Shown in pieces: positions 18,860-27,842 of a DNA stretch of 45,913 nucleotides. The notes beneath the pieces were generated by a model. That model saw only the letters and a program-made list of their open reading frames with translations. It ran no database searches and was not told the origin of the DNA. Source of the DNA: Clostridiales bacterium (GTDB lineage: Bacteria; Bacillota; Clostridia; Oscillospirales; Acutalibacteraceae); assembly GCA_012522615.1 (NCBI GenBank), contig JAAYKB010000059.1, forward strand, positions 1 through 45,913, written 5' to 3'. The translations under genes and the position numbers were made by a program. Every line of letters begins with the position of its first letter. Within the stretch, counting starts at the first letter, position 1.

Positions 18860-21241
18860 CTAAAGCTCAACTATTGTTACTCCTGTTTCGCCCTCTCCGT
18901 ATACCCCGAGTCGAAAGCCCCTGACAGAAGGATGGGATTTTAGGTGCTTGTGTACCGCCGCCCGCATCGCGCCTGTGCCCTTGCCGTGAATAACCGTGAT
19001 TTGTCCGATACCCGACATTAAGGCCTGATCAATAAACCTGTCAAGCTCCAAAATCCCCTCGTCGGTCAGCATCCCTCTTAAATCAAGCTCGGTTTTAACC
19101 GAACGGACGGCACGGGACGATTCCCCTTTCACCGTTCCGACCGGCGGCGCAGTCCGGTTCACCGAGCCGACATTCGACTCGACAAGCCGTAAATTGTCGA
19201 TACCGACACGTGTTTTGATTATTCCCGCCTGCACCATGACATTTCCGCTGCTATCCGCGGGAGATAATACAATCCCTTTTTTATCAATATCAATTATAAT
19301 AACCTCGTCGCCCTCTTTCAAGGGACGGGGCAGCTTGTATTGTCCGCGTATTTTATGCAAAACAGGATCAACCGCTTCCTCGGCGGCAGCAAGCCTTGAC
19401 CTCAGCCTGCTTTTTGCTTCCTGTATCCTTGCGGCAAATTCAGCCGAATTTTTTTCCTTCCTGATGGTGTCAAGCTCGGTCATCATCTGCTCGGCTTCCG
19501 TTCTTGCTCGTTCGATTATCTGCCGCGCCTCCGACTTCGCCCGCTCGATTTCCTTTTGACGCATATTCTCAAGCTCGGTCAGCCGGCGTTCGGCCTTTTG
19601 ACCCGCCGACTCCGCCGAAGCCCGGACGGCTCGCGCCTGTTCGAGTTCATTCTCGAGTTTCTGTCGGTGCTCCTCAAGCTTGCTCACCATATCCTCAAGC
19701 CTTTGGTTTTCACCCGATACAAGCTCCTTAGCACGATTGACAAGTGCGGAATCCATCCCCAGCCTTTCGGATATTGCAAAGGCGTTGGAACGACCCGGAA
19801 CACCGACCAGCAGCCTGTATGTCGGGCGTAGGGTTGCGATATCAAACTCACAGCTCCCGTTTTCAACCCCGGGGGTGTTCACTGCGTATGCCTTGAGCTC
19901 GGCATAATGGGTGGTGGCGGCAATCCGAGCGCCCTTCATTCTCAGCCTTTCGATTATGGCGGTTGCAAGCGCCGCACCCTCAACAGGGTCTGTACCCGCG
20001 CCCAGCTCGTCCATAAGCACCAGACTTCCATCGTCTGCCTCATCAAGGATTCGTATGAGATTTTTCATGTGGGCGGAGAAGGTGGACAATGACTGTTCAA
20101 TCGACTGCTCGTCACCGATATCTGCATAAATGGCGTCGAAGACCGACAGGACGCTTCCATCCCCTACCGGCGGCATAAGTCCGCACATCGCCATTAATGT
20201 CAAAAGGCCGATGGTTTTCAGTGTTACTGTTTTGCCGCCGGTGTTTGGCCCCGTTATCACCAACGTGTCAAAATCGCCGCCCAACTCAACGTCTATCGGC
20301 ACAGCCGTTTTGGGGTCGAGGAGCGGGTGACGGGCGCGACGAAGCAGTATATGCCTGTCCTGGGTCAAGATCGGTTGGGTGGCCTTCATTTTATATGCAA
20401 GTCTTGATTTTGCAAAAATAAAGTTCAGTTCGACAAGTATCATGTAATTGCCGATAATCGCAGCTCCGAAACTGCCAGCTTCGGCAGACAGCTCTGCCAA
20501 TATCCGTTCAATCTCGGCCTGCTCCCTTGATAAAAGCACTCTCAGCTCGTTATTTGCCTCGACAACAGCCATCGGCTCGATAAAGACGGTCGCCCCCGAC
20601 GACGAGGTGTCGTGAATCAAGCCCGGCACCTCTCCTCTGTGCTCCGATTTTACGGGCACGACAAAACGACCTCCGCGAATGGTTACAATTGGATCCTGCA
20701 ACAGCTTTTGATATTCGGGCGAGCGTATCATCTTATCAAGCTTTTCGCGGACGCGTGAAGATGCGGCGCGTATTTTTCTGCGTATATCGCTGAGCTCGGG
20801 GGATGCGCTGTCCGCGATTTCCTCTTCCGAAACGATTGCCTCTTTTATCTTTTCCTCCAGATATTTATTTGGGGATAGGGCATTAAACCTATCATCCAGA
20901 CAGGTTTTTGTGTCCGTGCAATTTTCAAACCAGCCGCGCATGGAGCGTATAATTCTGAGGGTTTCGGCGATGTCAAGAAGCTCACGCATAGACAGAGAAG
21001 CGCCGGCCTCGGCACGGCGCAATACATCCGTAACATCCTTTAGTTGACCGAATGAGGGGCTACCGAACCGTGCCGTTAAAAGCATGGCGGCAGCGGTATC
21101 CTCCATGCGGCGGCGTGCTTCCCCAAGGTCGGAAGAGGGCTCAATCCCCCTGGCGATTTTCGCGGCGCCTTCACAGCTTGTTTCGGATGCAAGCAGCTCG
21201 AGTATCTTATCAAGCTCCAACACCTTATAATCTCGTTTCAT
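18860..21241 (-). CDS. mutS2: Endonuclease MutS2 / ribosome-rescue ATPase
   Basis: 793 residues. It has the MutS-type ATPase with Walker A GPNTGGKT near residue 331 and Walker B LVLMDELGAGTDP near 406, a long charged coiled coil (about 515-640), and a C-terminal Smr domain with LDLRGM near 717 and HGKGTGAMRAAVHKHL near 755. It lacks the mismatch-recognition domain of MutS1. In Bacillus the protein limits recombination and also splits collided ribosomes. It follows a small membrane protein and recO in one minus-strand run. Confidence 0.96.
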   Translation of the reverse strand: MKRDYKVLELDKILELLASETSCEGAAKIARGIEPSSDLGEARRRMEDTAAAMLLTARFGSPSFGQLKDVTDVLRRAEAGASLSMRELLDIAETLRIIRSMRGWFENCTDTKTCLDDRFNALSPNKYLEEKIKEAIVSEEEIADSASPELSDIRRKIRAASSRVREKLDKMIRSPEYQKLLQDPIVTIRGGRFVVPVKSEHRGEVPGLIHDTSSSGATVFIEPMAVVEANNELRVLLSREQAEIERILAELSAEAGSFGAAIIGNYMILVELNFIFAKSRLAYKMKATQPILTQDRHILLRRARHPLLDPKTAVPIDVELGGDFDTLVITGPNTGGKTVTLKTIGLLTLMAMCGLMPPVGDGSVLSVFDAIYADIGDEQSIEQSLSTFSAHMKNLIRILDEADDGSLVLMDELGAGTDPVEGAALATAIIERLRMKGARIAATTHYAELKAYAVNTPGVENGSCEFDIATLRPTYRLLVGVPGRSNAFAISERLGMDSALVNRAKELVSGENQRLEDMVSKLEEHRQKLENELEQARAVRASAESAGQKAERRLTELENMRQKEIERAKSEARQIIERARTEAEQMMTELDTIRKEKNSAEFAARIQEAKSRLRSRLAAAEEAVDPVLHKIRGQYKLPRPLKEGDEVIIIDIDKKGIVLSPADSSGNVMVQAGIIKTRVGIDNLRLVESNVGSVNRTAPPVGTVKGESSRAVRSVKTELDLRGMLTDEGILELDRFIDQALMSGIGQITVIHGKGTGAMRAAVHKHLKSHPSVRGFRLGVYGEGETGVTIVEL

Positions 21242-21266
21242 CGGTAACCAAGCCTTTACATATTAT

Positions 21267-22004
21267 CTATTGTTTATTCAGGATGGACAGCACATCCCGC
21301 AGCATTTTATCGTACTCTTCATTGCTCTCTCGGTCCGAACCCGTACCCCTTGGAGAGGGTTCGGAAGAAATTTTTTGATATTCCTCGGTTTTTTGGAGAT
21401 ACGGGATGTCATTTTCAGTTTTTACGGTCGCCCTTTCGAGGGGCTGCTTCACGGCATTATTTGTTTCTCCGTTTTTCTTGACAGGCTGGGGTTGAGTCTT
21501 CTCTGGCTTCACCGGAAGGGGCCGGGGTTCTGGCGCGGGTTGTTTGACCGGAAGCGGCTGCGCCGCCGGCGGGGCTTTGGGCTGGGATTCAAGGTCGTAG
21601 TCAAACCTTTTTTTCTCGGGATTTCGTGTAAGGATATCCAGAGCATCGGGCAGTACCGGATTTTCGGGTTTGGAAGCTTCATATACAGCCAGCTTATACT
21701 GGTCCGAAAAATAGGCGCTTCCGAGCGCAGGCAAGGCACAAGGAATAAACAGAGCAAACAGTATCAAGGGTGTGCCCGTGCCCGCAATCACAAGCTGAAA
21801 CCCGCAAAATAGCGGACCCGCAAGGGGAATCAAGGAAAAGATAAGTGCCCGGTCGGAATCGTATCCCCCGTCCAAAGCGACAAAGAAGCACATGCCTTGC
21901 AGAATAAAAACAAACATAAATGTGACGATTAACAAAAGTCTTGATAAGCGGCGGCATCTAAGTCCATAGCGGTCGATTTGATTTTTTTGCATTGCTGCGC
22001 TCAT
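21267..22004 (-). CDS. Membrane protein with proline-rich cytoplasmic tail
   Basis: 245 residues, family not recognised. About three membrane helices occupy residues 20-115 (RLLLIVTFMFVFILQG, ALIFSLIPLAGPLFCGF, LILFALFIPCALPAL). A long Pro/Lys/Gln-rich region follows, with repeats of PLPVK and KPEKTQPQPVKK, and a conserved-looking end, EEYDKMLRDVLSILNKQ. GGAGG precedes the ATG. It sits between recO and mutS2, 25 bases from each, so it belongs to the same transcription unit; that position suggests an envelope or division-related role only weakly. Confidence 0.75.
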   Translation of the reverse strand: MSAAMQKNQIDRYGLRCRRLSRLLLIVTFMFVFILQGMCFFVALDGGYDSDRALIFSLIPLAGPLFCGFQLVIAGTGTPLILFALFIPCALPALGSAYFSDQYKLAVYEASKPENPVLPDALDILTRNPEKKRFDYDLESQPKAPPAAQPLPVKQPAPEPRPLPVKPEKTQPQPVKKNGETNNAVKQPLERATVKTENDIPYLQKTEEYQKISSEPSPRGTGSDRESNEEYDKMLRDVLSILNKQ

Positions 22005-22029
22005 TGTAAACCTCCAATTGCAAATAAAA

Positions 22030-22770
22030 TCAACTTTTTAACGTATGATAAAAGTCAAGGGTTTTAAAACCCCTTCCGAGTTGTGCAAGCAAAAATGCTT
22101 CGGTATAATTTGAAAACGCCGTTATCCCTTCGTCCGACATTGTAAAAGAAAAGCATTTTTCAAATTCGGAATAGGTCACATGCCTCATAGCCGCGAGAAC
22201 ATTCGGCATGAGCGCATATCCGTTCGTCGGCCGGTGACTGCACCTGCCGCACACAAGGCTTCCTTCGGTCGGAGACAGCCACATAACCTCGCTCTCAAAT
22301 GCTCCGCAGTCTCTGCACATAGTCAAATCAGGCATAAAGCCTGCAAGACCGAGCATCCTGAGCTCAAGCACACCCTTTATCTGGCGGGGGTCGCGACTGC
22401 CCTCGGCTAAAAAATGCAGGGCGTTAAGCATTAAACGCAAAAAATCCTCCGCGGGCTCATCCTGCGGAGCAATAACCCCTGCCAATTCACAAAAATATTG
22501 AGCAAGCGCCAGCTTGACGATATCCGACCGCAGGGCAAAGAAAACGGAAATCGGCCGGGCGTCCTCGACTATGTATTTATTCCGTCCTCGGCGCAGGGTC
22601 AGACGGGAATATGAAAGCAGCTGGGTTGCCGATGAATTACGACTTTTCGGGTTCTGCGCCCCCCTTGCGGACGCCCGTATAACCCCCAGCTCACGCGTCA
22701 ATGCTGTAACAAAGCGGTCGGCTTCACCTATATTGTTGTTCTCCCTGATAATCAGGGCGTCGGTTGTCAT
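22030..22770 (-). CDS. recO: DNA repair protein RecO
   Basis: Recombination mediator that loads RecA with RecR, 246 residues. The N-terminal OB fold begins MTTDALIIRENNNIGEADRFVTALTRELG, and the zinc site is complete (Cys152, 155, 174, 177). The start is ATG 22770, about 11 bases after AGGAGG; a longer reading to 22875 is a shadow of the preceding small gene. recO follows era and yqzL as in Bacillus. Confidence 0.93.
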   Translation of the reverse strand: MTTDALIIRENNNIGEADRFVTALTRELGVIRASARGAQNPKSRNSSATQLLSYSRLTLRRGRNKYIVEDARPISVFFALRSDIVKLALAQYFCELAGVIAPQDEPAEDFLRLMLNALHFLAEGSRDPRQIKGVLELRMLGLAGFMPDLTMCRDCGAFESEVMWLSPTEGSLVCGRCSHRPTNGYALMPNVLAAMRHVTYSEFEKCFSFTMSDEGITAFSNYTEAFLLAQLGRGFKTLDFYHTLKS

Positions 22771-22885
22771 CCCGATGCCGCTCCTCCTTATTTTTCTTGT
22801 TATATAAATCAACTCCCCGGTACCGAAGATAATCTTCAATTCGCCCGGTTTTTGAGAATGCGTCCCACATATCATATCGCTTCAT
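22724..22885 (-). CDS. yqzL: YqzL-like small protein
   Basis: 53 residues. The core MWDAFSKTGRIEDYLRYRG matches the short YqzL proteins (W-x-x-F-x-x-T-G-x-I-x-x-Y-L) that lie between era and recO in Bacillus and relatives. Here it holds the same place and overlaps recO by 47 bases in another frame. The start is ATG 22885; a second Met five codons on is possible. The C-terminus is strongly charged. Function is unknown in the family. Confidence 0.75.
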   Translation of the reverse strand: MKRYDMWDAFSKTGRIEDYLRYRGVDLYNKKNKEERHRDDNRRPDYQGEQQYR

Positions 22886-23050
22886 GCCAAAGTACCGTTC
22901 CTTTCTGCCGTCGGGGAACGTGTGTTTCCCGCGCGTTGCTAGAGTACAACAGAGTAACTTCGTACATTTAGAATATGCACACGATCTGCTTCCATACACG
23001 GAAACATATACCGTAATATTCGGAAATTTTGGTATTGAAAATATAAAGTA

Positions 23051-23965
23051 TTATCGGTAGCCGAACCCTCCCATAATACCCTGACGGTTGCGCCAGTCCT
23101 CCTTTACCTTGACCCAGCACTGGAGGTTTACCTTAGTTCCGAACAGCGATTCCATCTCCTGGCGGGCGGCTTTCCCTATCTTTTGCAACATAGAGCCGCA
23201 TTTGCCGATAATAATTCCCTTGTGGCTTTCCCGCTCACAAAAGATGTTTGCCTCGACATCCAGAATTGCGGTCTGCCCCGACTGTCGTTCCTTCATGCTT
23301 TCAACTACAACCGCGATGCCGTGCGGAACCTCGTCCCTCATAAAAAGCAGAATTTTTTCGCGTATAAGCTCGGCAGAAATAACCCGCTCGGGCTGGTCGC
23401 TTACCATATCATCCGAAAAAAAGTGCGGACTTTCGAACGCAAATTTAAAGATTTCACGATTCAGCTCCTCAATCCCGTCTCCCGTCAGGGCAGAAATCGG
23501 GACGATAGCCGAAAAATCGTATTCCTTTTGCCAGCTTGAAATCAAGCCCAGTAATATCGATTTGTCGTCATGGGTATCAATCTTATTTATCACAAGGACA
23601 ACCGGCAGATTATTTTTGGAGCAGCGGTCCAGAAGATTCCGCTCCTCGGGCTTGATGCCGCGCGGCGAATCGGTGACAAGCACCGCCGCATCAACCCCCG
23701 AAACCGCCTCGCCTATCGTTTTTATCATAAAATCCCCCAACCTGGTACGTGGGCGGTGGGCGCCGGGTGTATCTATAAAGACAATTTGGGTGTCCTCCCT
23801 TGTGCAAACACCCATGATCCTGTTTCTGGTTGTCTGAGGCTTGTCCGATACTATCGCCACCTTATGACCGACCAGGGCGTTTAACAGGGTGGATTTTCCC
23901 ACATTCGGCAGTCCGATTATGGCAATAAAGGCTGATTTGGAAGTGCTTTTCGGTTCGTTCGACAT
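23051..23965 (-). CDS. era: GTPase Era
   Basis: 16S rRNA-binding GTPase needed for 30S maturation, 304 residues. G1 GLPNVGKS at 18-25, G2 region KPQTTRNRIMG, G3 DTPG, G4 NKID, then the C-terminal KH domain with the GIIIGKCGSMLQKIG signature. The gene follows dgkA after 62 bases, as in many Firmicutes, except that cdd is not between them. Confidence 0.97.
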   Translation of the reverse strand: MSNEPKSTSKSAFIAIIGLPNVGKSTLLNALVGHKVAIVSDKPQTTRNRIMGVCTREDTQIVFIDTPGAHRPRTRLGDFMIKTIGEAVSGVDAAVLVTDSPRGIKPEERNLLDRCSKNNLPVVLVINKIDTHDDKSILLGLISSWQKEYDFSAIVPISALTGDGIEELNREIFKFAFESPHFFSDDMVSDQPERVISAELIREKILLFMRDEVPHGIAVVVESMKERQSGQTAILDVEANIFCERESHKGIIIGKCGSMLQKIGKAARQEMESLFGTKVNLQCWVKVKEDWRNRQGIMGGFGYR

Positions 23966-24027
23966 TAAGAGGTTTCATCCCTTCAAATTTCATGTGGTTC
24001 ACGAAAACATAACACCAGGTTTATTAT

Positions 24028-24498
24028 TTATTTGGTAGGGATGTTTTTATGCGGCCCGCCGCGCAGTATAAAAATGAATGAAACCACAAGCGAAAGCCCC
24101 GTTACGGTAAGCTTCCACCAACTTGAAACAAGATTGTTCCACAGCGCCGCCAGCTTGTCTAAATCCCCGAACATCAGAAAACCCACGCCGACCGACGCTA
24201 TCGAGCATATAAGAACGGCGGCAGCAGCGGCATCCTTTGCAATTCTGGCTGCGGGATGGATTTTGGGCGATGATATATCCACGGTATGCTCGACGGCGGT
24301 GTTGACGGCCTCTGCCGCCAATACTGCCGAAATGGTGATAATCAGCAAAGCCCATTCGGTGCGCGTCAGCGAAAAGGCAGGCGCAAAGCCCAGAACATAA
24401 GCAGCTACAACCAGATGAATTCTGAAATTGCGTTCATGCCGTAGGCAAAACCAAGCTCCTGACGCGGCATAGATAAAGCTTTTAATAAACAGTTTCAT
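24028..24498 (-). CDS. dgkA: Diacylglycerol/undecaprenol kinase family protein
   Basis: Small integral membrane kinase, 156 residues. ERNFRIHLVVAAYV, the active-site block EAVNTAVEHTVD and HPAARIAKDAAAAAVL are diagnostic. Gram-positive members phosphorylate undecaprenol for wall-lipid recycling rather than diacylglycerol. Three or four membrane helices are visible, with an extra C-terminal helix (LTVTGLSLVVSFIFIL) that is longer than usual. It lies 6 bases after ybeY. Confidence 0.93.
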   Translation of the reverse strand: MKLFIKSFIYAASGAWFCLRHERNFRIHLVVAAYVLGFAPAFSLTRTEWALLIITISAVLAAEAVNTAVEHTVDISSPKIHPAARIAKDAAAAAVLICSIASVGVGFLMFGDLDKLAALWNNLVSSWWKLTVTGLSLVVSFIFILRGGPHKNIPTK

Positions 24499-24504
24499 TC
24501 GTTA

Positions 24505-25011
24505 TTACTCGTTCCTGTCCAAAACATAGCTGCCGCCGCGCGGCAATCCCACCGAATACATAATTGTTTCTTCCCGCTCGCGCATACGGACGGCTTCAAG
24601 CCCGCCTTCAACATGGTCATAGCCCAACAGGTGAAGAACCGAATGAACCACAAGATATCCGATTTCGCGCTGGAGAGAATGTCCGAACTGCTCGGCCTGT
24701 TCCTTTGCACGTTCAATCGACAGCACGATGTCCCCCAGTATGTAGGCTCCGGTTTCAGGATTCTTGTCAAATTCGCCGTTTGTGCCCATAGGAAATGACA
24801 ATACATCGGTTGAAGAATCGATGTTTCGGTATTCGTTGTTAAGTTGCCGAATCTGGTCGTCGTCAACAATAGAAACCCCGATTTCGGCAGCGCCTTTAAA
24901 TCCCTCAAGCTCCAGAGCGGCGTGACAACAACGCCGAATCAGCAGGCGTATGCCTGTGGGAATCCTGATAGTTTTTTGCTGGTTTTCAATTATGACCTTT
25001 ATTTTTACCAT
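24505..25011 (-). CDS. ybeY: Endoribonuclease YbeY
   Basis: Metal-dependent RNase for rRNA maturation and quality control, 168 residues. The zinc motif HSVLHLLGYDH gives His123, His127 and His133; STDVLSFPM and GDIVLSIERA are also typical. The start taken is ATG 25011 (MVKIKVIIENQ), overlapping the end of phoH by 26 bases; an upstream ATG at 25047 is possible. Confidence 0.94.
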   Translation of the reverse strand: MVKIKVIIENQQKTIRIPTGIRLLIRRCCHAALELEGFKGAAEIGVSIVDDDQIRQLNNEYRNIDSSTDVLSFPMGTNGEFDKNPETGAYILGDIVLSIERAKEQAEQFGHSLQREIGYLVVHSVLHLLGYDHVEGGLEAVRMREREETIMYSVGLPRGGSYVLDRNE

Positions 25012-25981
25012 AGTTCCTGCTTCGTTTCCCTTCATCAAAATTTTCATAAGCCCGCACTATACGCTGTACAAGCTGATGCCGCACAACATCCTTCTGTGTG
25101 AACGTGCAGATTTGGATATCCTCCACACCCTTAAGAACCTTCATAACCTCCTTGAGACCGCTTTTGCGACCGTCAGGAAGGTCGATTTGCGTGACGTCTC
25201 CCGTTACCACCATTTTTGAATTGAAGCCCAGGCGAGTCAGAAACATCTTCATCTGCTCGCTCGTCGTGTTCTGCGCCTCATCGAGAATGATGAAGCTGTC
25301 ATCGAGGGTTCTTCCTCTCATGTATGCCAGAGGAGCGACCTCAATATTTCCGCGCTCAAGATATTTCTGGTATGATTCGGCGCCCAGCATGTCAAACAGA
25401 GCGTCGTATAACGGGCGCAAATACGGGTCAACCTTCGACTGCAGATCGCCGGGCAGGAACCCAAGCTTTTCTCCGGCTTCAACTGCTGGACGGGTCAGGA
25501 TTATCCGGTTGACCTCCTTGGCGCGGAAAGCATTCACCGCCATTGCGACAGCCAGATAGGTTTTTCCTGTTCCCGCAGGACCTACGCCGAGTACGATTGT
25601 ATTATCACGAATTGCCTCGACATAGTTTTTTTGTCCGAGCGTCTTTGGCTTTACGGGTTTGCCCTTTGAGGTAATGCATATACTGTCGGATGAAAGCTTC
25701 GGGAGCTCCTCGTCTCCTCCCTCGTCCACCAGCATCAGCACATACCGGACATTTTGTTCGTTGAGCTGTTCCCCCCGGTTTATGAGCTGGAGCAATCCCT
25801 GCACGGCTCGAAGTGATTTGGCGACCGCTTCAGGTTCGCCGCTTATTTTTATATCGGTGCCGCGGCTCACAATATCCACCCCGTAATGCTTTTCGATTAA
25901 CCGAACATTCTCGTCAAAGCTTCCAAACAGGGATACCGCCTGCTCCATTCGATCCAAGCTGAGAACCTGCTCAAACATCAA
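24986..25981 (-). CDS. phoH: PhoH family ATPase (PhoH-like protein)
   Basis: 331 residues with an N-terminal KH-like region (about 20-65) and a RecA-like ATPase. Walker A GPAGTGKT is at 134-141, Walker B FIILDEAQN near 235, and VVTGDVTQIDLP is the family hallmark. The protein is probably an RNA helicase or RNA-associated ATPase working with YbeY. It overlaps ybeY and opens the phoH-ybeY-dgkA-era-yqzL-recO run. Confidence 0.95.
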   Translation of the reverse strand: MMFEQVLSLDRMEQAVSLFGSFDENVRLIEKHYGVDIVSRGTDIKISGEPEAVAKSLRAVQGLLQLINRGEQLNEQNVRYVLMLVDEGGDEELPKLSSDSICITSKGKPVKPKTLGQKNYVEAIRDNTIVLGVGPAGTGKTYLAVAMAVNAFRAKEVNRIILTRPAVEAGEKLGFLPGDLQSKVDPYLRPLYDALFDMLGAESYQKYLERGNIEVAPLAYMRGRTLDDSFIILDEAQNTTSEQMKMFLTRLGFNSKMVVTGDVTQIDLPDGRKSGLKEVMKVLKGVEDIQICTFTQKDVVRHQLVQRIVRAYENFDEGKRSRNYGKNKGHN

Positions 25982-26026
25982 AAGACCACTCTTCCCGTAT
26001 TTTCACAATGGCTACTATTATATCTA

Positions 26027-26053
26027 TTATACCAGAAATCCCCTGTTTGTCAT
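26027..26053 (-). promoter_or_regulatory. Extended -10 promoter before phoH
   Basis: On the minus strand ATGACA (26053-26048), a short 15-base spacer, and TGG-TATAAT (-10 at 26032-26027), an extended -10 that can offset the short spacer. It would let the phoH-recO run be transcribed in vegetative growth, separately from yqfC-yqfD. Confidence 0.55.
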
Positions 26054-26131
26054 TGCACATTTTAGACAAATTTTTTGCCTTATATCTAGGATATAAATAC
26101 ATCTACTGCACATTTTTTCTATATATGGTTG

Positions 26132-27304
26132 CTACTCAATGACCAACTCTTCTTCCATGCATATATCCTCGATACAGTCATAAACGCCGGACAAAACGTA
26201 TCTCCCGTTTTTCAGTTCGCCCTTCTCGTTTTCCATAATAATTTCGACCCCGGCAAGCTCCTTTTTCTTTTCTTTCAGCCTTTTTTTCGCCAGCTCCTTT
26301 GCCTGGGACTCGGTTCTGACAATATCCCTATACTCCATCAGCTCATAGCTTTTGCAGATAATACCGAGAGGCAGGCTGATTCCGTTCACATTAAGCATAT
26401 TTCGGGTGATGCTAAGCTTGTTTTGCTGCTCTATCTTCCCGTCGGTAAACATGGGGATGTTCAGTGTAAAAATATGCAGGCATGGGCGAAGTATCCTCTC
26501 ACCGGTGGCAAGCAGCTGCTTTTCCTTCAGCGGCACGCTGACCTCAAGGACTCTGACGGTTTGGGCGAGTATTCGCGCCTGAGAGCGTTTTAAAATAGGC
26601 CCGACAGAGCTTTCAATAATTCCGCTGACCAGCAGCATCCCCTGTGCAACAGCGTCTCCCTTTTGAACCATGGACTGACCTGTGTAAACCTCAATCGAAA
26701 TTATGCGTCCGTCACGGGCGGCCTTTATATTGGATGGACAGTCGGGGTTTGACAGCTCGGGTGGTGAAATACGTTCGGTAACATCAACATAGGCAATGCT
26801 GCCCTGCAGATTGACCACGCACCACGCAAGTTCGGGCAGTTTTCGGAGCGTCTGAAGCTGAAGGGTTGGAATATCGAGGTTCGAGAGGTCGGCACCCTCA
26901 CGAACGCCGAATTCCTGCATCACGCCGAGGATCTTTTCCTTGTCTACCTTTTTGCTTCCTCTCACCTCAACAATCCATATTCTTTGCGAAAAGAGCTGGA
27001 GTATTACAATAAACAAAGTCAAGCCGACAAGCAGCCCCGAGCGTGAACGGTACCTGTGGAGGGTAAACGGCACACCGTGTCTTTTTTTTACATGAAGTCT
27101 CATGCCGGCGCGGCGCGCGGGGGAACGCAGCATGCGATACTGCCTTGCGGGACAACTCGCCGTAAGCTTTATTCCGTATCTTCGGACCCCCCATAATTCA
27201 ATCCCCTCACGTGCCGCCAGATTAAGCAGTCTTTCGGGAAAACCGCCCTCGGCCTCCAGCCTTATCCATCCGAAAAGCCACCTTAACAAGTGAATCATAA
27301 ACAC
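26132..27304 (-). CDS. yqfD: Sporulation protein YqfD
   Basis: 390 residues, the normal size. MIHLLRWLFGWIRLEAEGGFPERLLNLAAREGI, one membrane helix near residues 90-107, and WIVEVRGSKKVDKEKIL are family features. Members are made in the mother cell under sigma-E and are needed for spore formation in Bacillus; the molecular role is unsettled. A GTG start at 27304, 8-10 bases after AAGGAG, fits better than the ATG at 27298. yqfC precedes it by 32 bases. Confidence 0.92.
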   Translation of the reverse strand: MFMIHLLRWLFGWIRLEAEGGFPERLLNLAAREGIELWGVRRYGIKLTASCPARQYRMLRSPARRAGMRLHVKKRHGVPFTLHRYRSRSGLLVGLTLFIVILQLFSQRIWIVEVRGSKKVDKEKILGVMQEFGVREGADLSNLDIPTLQLQTLRKLPELAWCVVNLQGSIAYVDVTERISPPELSNPDCPSNIKAARDGRIISIEVYTGQSMVQKGDAVAQGMLLVSGIIESSVGPILKRSQARILAQTVRVLEVSVPLKEKQLLATGERILRPCLHIFTLNIPMFTDGKIEQQNKLSITRNMLNVNGISLPLGIICKSYELMEYRDIVRTESQAKELAKKRLKEKKKELAGVEIIMENEKGELKNGRYVLSGVYDCIEDICMEEELVIE

Positions 27305-27336
27305 GGTTATTACACTCCTTAATTAGGACATTGGTT

Positions 27337-27645
27337 TTATGACAGATATTCCAAGGACAGTATATTTCCCTCAATAATCGCGCTGTCCTCGGTCAGACAG
27401 CTTATGCTCAGCATGGTTCCCTTAAAACGAATCATCCCGCTGCCGGTCTGCATTCGCACCAAATCGTCGCTGTACTCGACAATCCCGTGGCAACCGTCAA
27501 CAATGACCCGCTTGTTTCCCATCAGCTCTATACGAGCGGCGCTGCTCAGCGAGCCGACGGGAAGCTCCAATACCCGTTCGACCTTTTCCGGCAGCCCGTT
27601 TTTCTGTATTTTTCTTTTTCGCCTTTTTGTTCTGGCCGCACTCAT
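27337..27645 (-). CDS. yqfC: Sporulation protein YqfC
   Basis: 102 residues from ATG 27645, eight bases after AAAGGG. LPEKVERVLELPVGSL and the later IVEYSDDLVRMQTGSGMIRFKG with LTEDSAIIEG match the YqfC/YabP-like fold. A longer reading to 27795 lacks a ribosome binding site and adds unrelated residues. It pairs with yqfD as in other spore formers. A convincing sigma-E promoter could not be placed. Confidence 0.88.
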   Translation of the reverse strand: MSAARTKRRKRKIQKNGLPEKVERVLELPVGSLSSAARIELMGNKRVIVDGCHGIVEYSDDLVRMQTGSGMIRFKGTMLSISCLTEDSAIIEGNILSLEYLS

Positions 27646-27842
27646 ATATATGACCCTTTCGTTACATATAATTGATAGTACCGAACAGCTAACCATGTTA
27701 TCCGCTCTTAACAAAATATGCAGCTTTGAACATAATAATGCGGCAAGACAAGCATAGTATCGCAAGGTTTTGAATAAAGAATAAGATACCGGCATTATTA
27801 TTTTATAAAGAGCAAGACTGGCATCCGGATGGGAGGGCGAAT

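Noticed and set aside
27646..27720. Sigma-E promoter before yqfC
   Set aside because: A GCATATT box can be found on the minus strand, but no CATACA-like -10 lies at the right distance.
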